DNA of 6,247 nucleotides from Spirochaetales bacterium (GTDB lineage: Bacteria > Spirochaetota > Spirochaetia > DSM-27196 > SKKC01), in the NCBI GenBank assembly GCA_007121695.1, contig SKKC01000099.1, positions 1-6,247 on the forward strand, given 5' to 3'. A model generated the notes under the pieces. That model saw only the letters and a program-made list of their open reading frames with translations, was not told the DNA's origin and ran no database searches. A program made the position numbers and the translations under genes. This document shows, piece by piece, positions 5,762-6,247 of the stretch (the first letter of the stretch is position 1; every line of letters starts with the position of its first letter).

Positions 5762-6247
5762 GCGTCCTTGACCAGTTCAGGCTCGACGGTCAGACGGCGC
5801 TCGTGACTGGCTGTTCCCGGGGAATCGGCCACGCCATGGCGGTCGCACTCGCGGAAGCCGGTGCGGATATTGTGGGTGTCAGTTCGTCGATTGCACCCGA
5901 CTCGGAGGTGGCACAGGCGGTACGGACTCGCGGGCGACGCTTTATCGCCGCTGCCTGCGACCTGTCCGATCCAGGTGCGATTCAGCAATGGCTTGCCGAA
6001 GCGGCGGATGAACTCCCGCCAGTGGACATACTCGTCAACAACGCGGGCATTATCCGCCGGAACCCCGCGGCAGCGCATGCATCCGAAGACTGGAATGCAG
6101 TCATGCAGGTCAATCTGAACGCCCCTTTCGAGCTGAGCCGCCACTTCGGCCGCGGCATGCTCGACCGCGGGTATGGCCGCATTCTGTTTACCGCGTCCCT
6201 GTTGAGTTTTCAGGGAGGAATAACGGTCCCCGGCTACGCGGCGAGCA
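5758..6247 (+). CDS. kduD: 2-dehydro-3-deoxy-D-gluconate 5-dehydrogenase, short-chain dehydrogenase (3' end missing)
   Basis: KduD reduces 3-deoxy-D-glycero-2,5-hexodiulosonate to 2-keto-3-deoxy-D-gluconate with NAD(P)H, the step after KduI. The frame runs off the window after 163 of about 250 residues. Short-chain dehydrogenase marks are clear: the cofactor loop TGCSRGIG (17-24), D68 in CDLSD (adenine-pocket Asp), NNAG (94-97), N119 in VNLNAPF, and the catalytic S147 and Y160. The stretch SFQGGITVPGYAAS (150-163) is specific to the KduD branch; E. coli has SFQGGIRVPSYTAS. The catalytic Lys should be the next codon, and the last base of the window (a) fits it. ATG 5758 overlaps the hydrolase TGA as ATGA, with GGGGA (5749-5753) just upstream, so translation is probably coupled. 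It is the third gene of the kduI operon. Confidence 0.93.
   Translation, partial: MSVLDQFRLDGQTALVTGCSRGIGHAMAVALAEAGADIVGVSSSIAPDSEVAQAVRTRGRRFIAAACDLSDPGAIQQWLAEAADELPPVDILVNNAGIIRRNPAAAHASEDWNAVMQVNLNAPFELSRHFGRGMLDRGYGRILFTASLLSFQGGITVPGYAAS

Overview
The window looks like a bacterial carbohydrate-catabolism locus for unsaturated uronic-acid oligosaccharides, the fragments that pectate or rhamnogalacturonan lyases release. By eye the DNA is moderately GC-rich and coding density is very high. It holds six protein genes: four complete, one cut by the left edge and one cut by the right edge. I saw no RNA genes, CRISPR arrays, insertion sequences or phage genes. The host is uncertain. The LplA/LplB/LplC-type transporter family is common in Firmicutes and in free-living Spirochaetes. 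The GC-rich codon use and the acidic, lysine-poor binding protein fit a spirochaete-like or halophilic bacterium better than a Bacillus, but this is a weak inference.

Left block, + strand (1-2887): the C-terminal part of an extracellular solute-binding protein, then two integral-membrane permease subunits of the LplB/YteP and LplC/YtcP type. Gaps are short, so this is one operon and one carbohrydate ABC importer. No ATPase gene is visible. In Bacillus subtilis such importers borrow a shared ATPase (MsmX), and the same is plausible here.

Middle (2888-3824): an AraC-family regulator on the - strand. It converges on the permease operon and diverges from the catabolic genes. The short region between its 5' end and kduI contains a perfect TATAAT box, a small palindrome and a direct repeat, so it is the likely control region.

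Right block, + strand (3825-6247): kduI (5-keto-4-deoxyuronate isomerase), a GH88/GH105-type unsaturated uronyl hydrolase without a signal peptide, and kduD (2-dehydro-3-deoxy-D-gluconate 5-dehydrogenase), which overlaps the hydrolase stop codon by ATGA and runs off the window. The inferred flow is: the importer brings in delta-4,5-unsaturated oligosaccharides; the cytoplasmic GH105-type enzyme removes the unsaturated uronyl residue; this rearranges to 4-deoxy-L-threo-5-hexosulose uronate; KduI isomerises it; KduD reduces the product to 2-keto-3-deoxygluconate for the KDG kinase/aldolase route encoded elsewhere. The AraC protein probably senses a pathway sugar.

This is a coherent but essentially known type of pathway. 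I did not find a clearly novel system. The points most worth a second look are the compact divergent control region, start-codon choices, and a changed residue in a normally conserved hydrolase motif.
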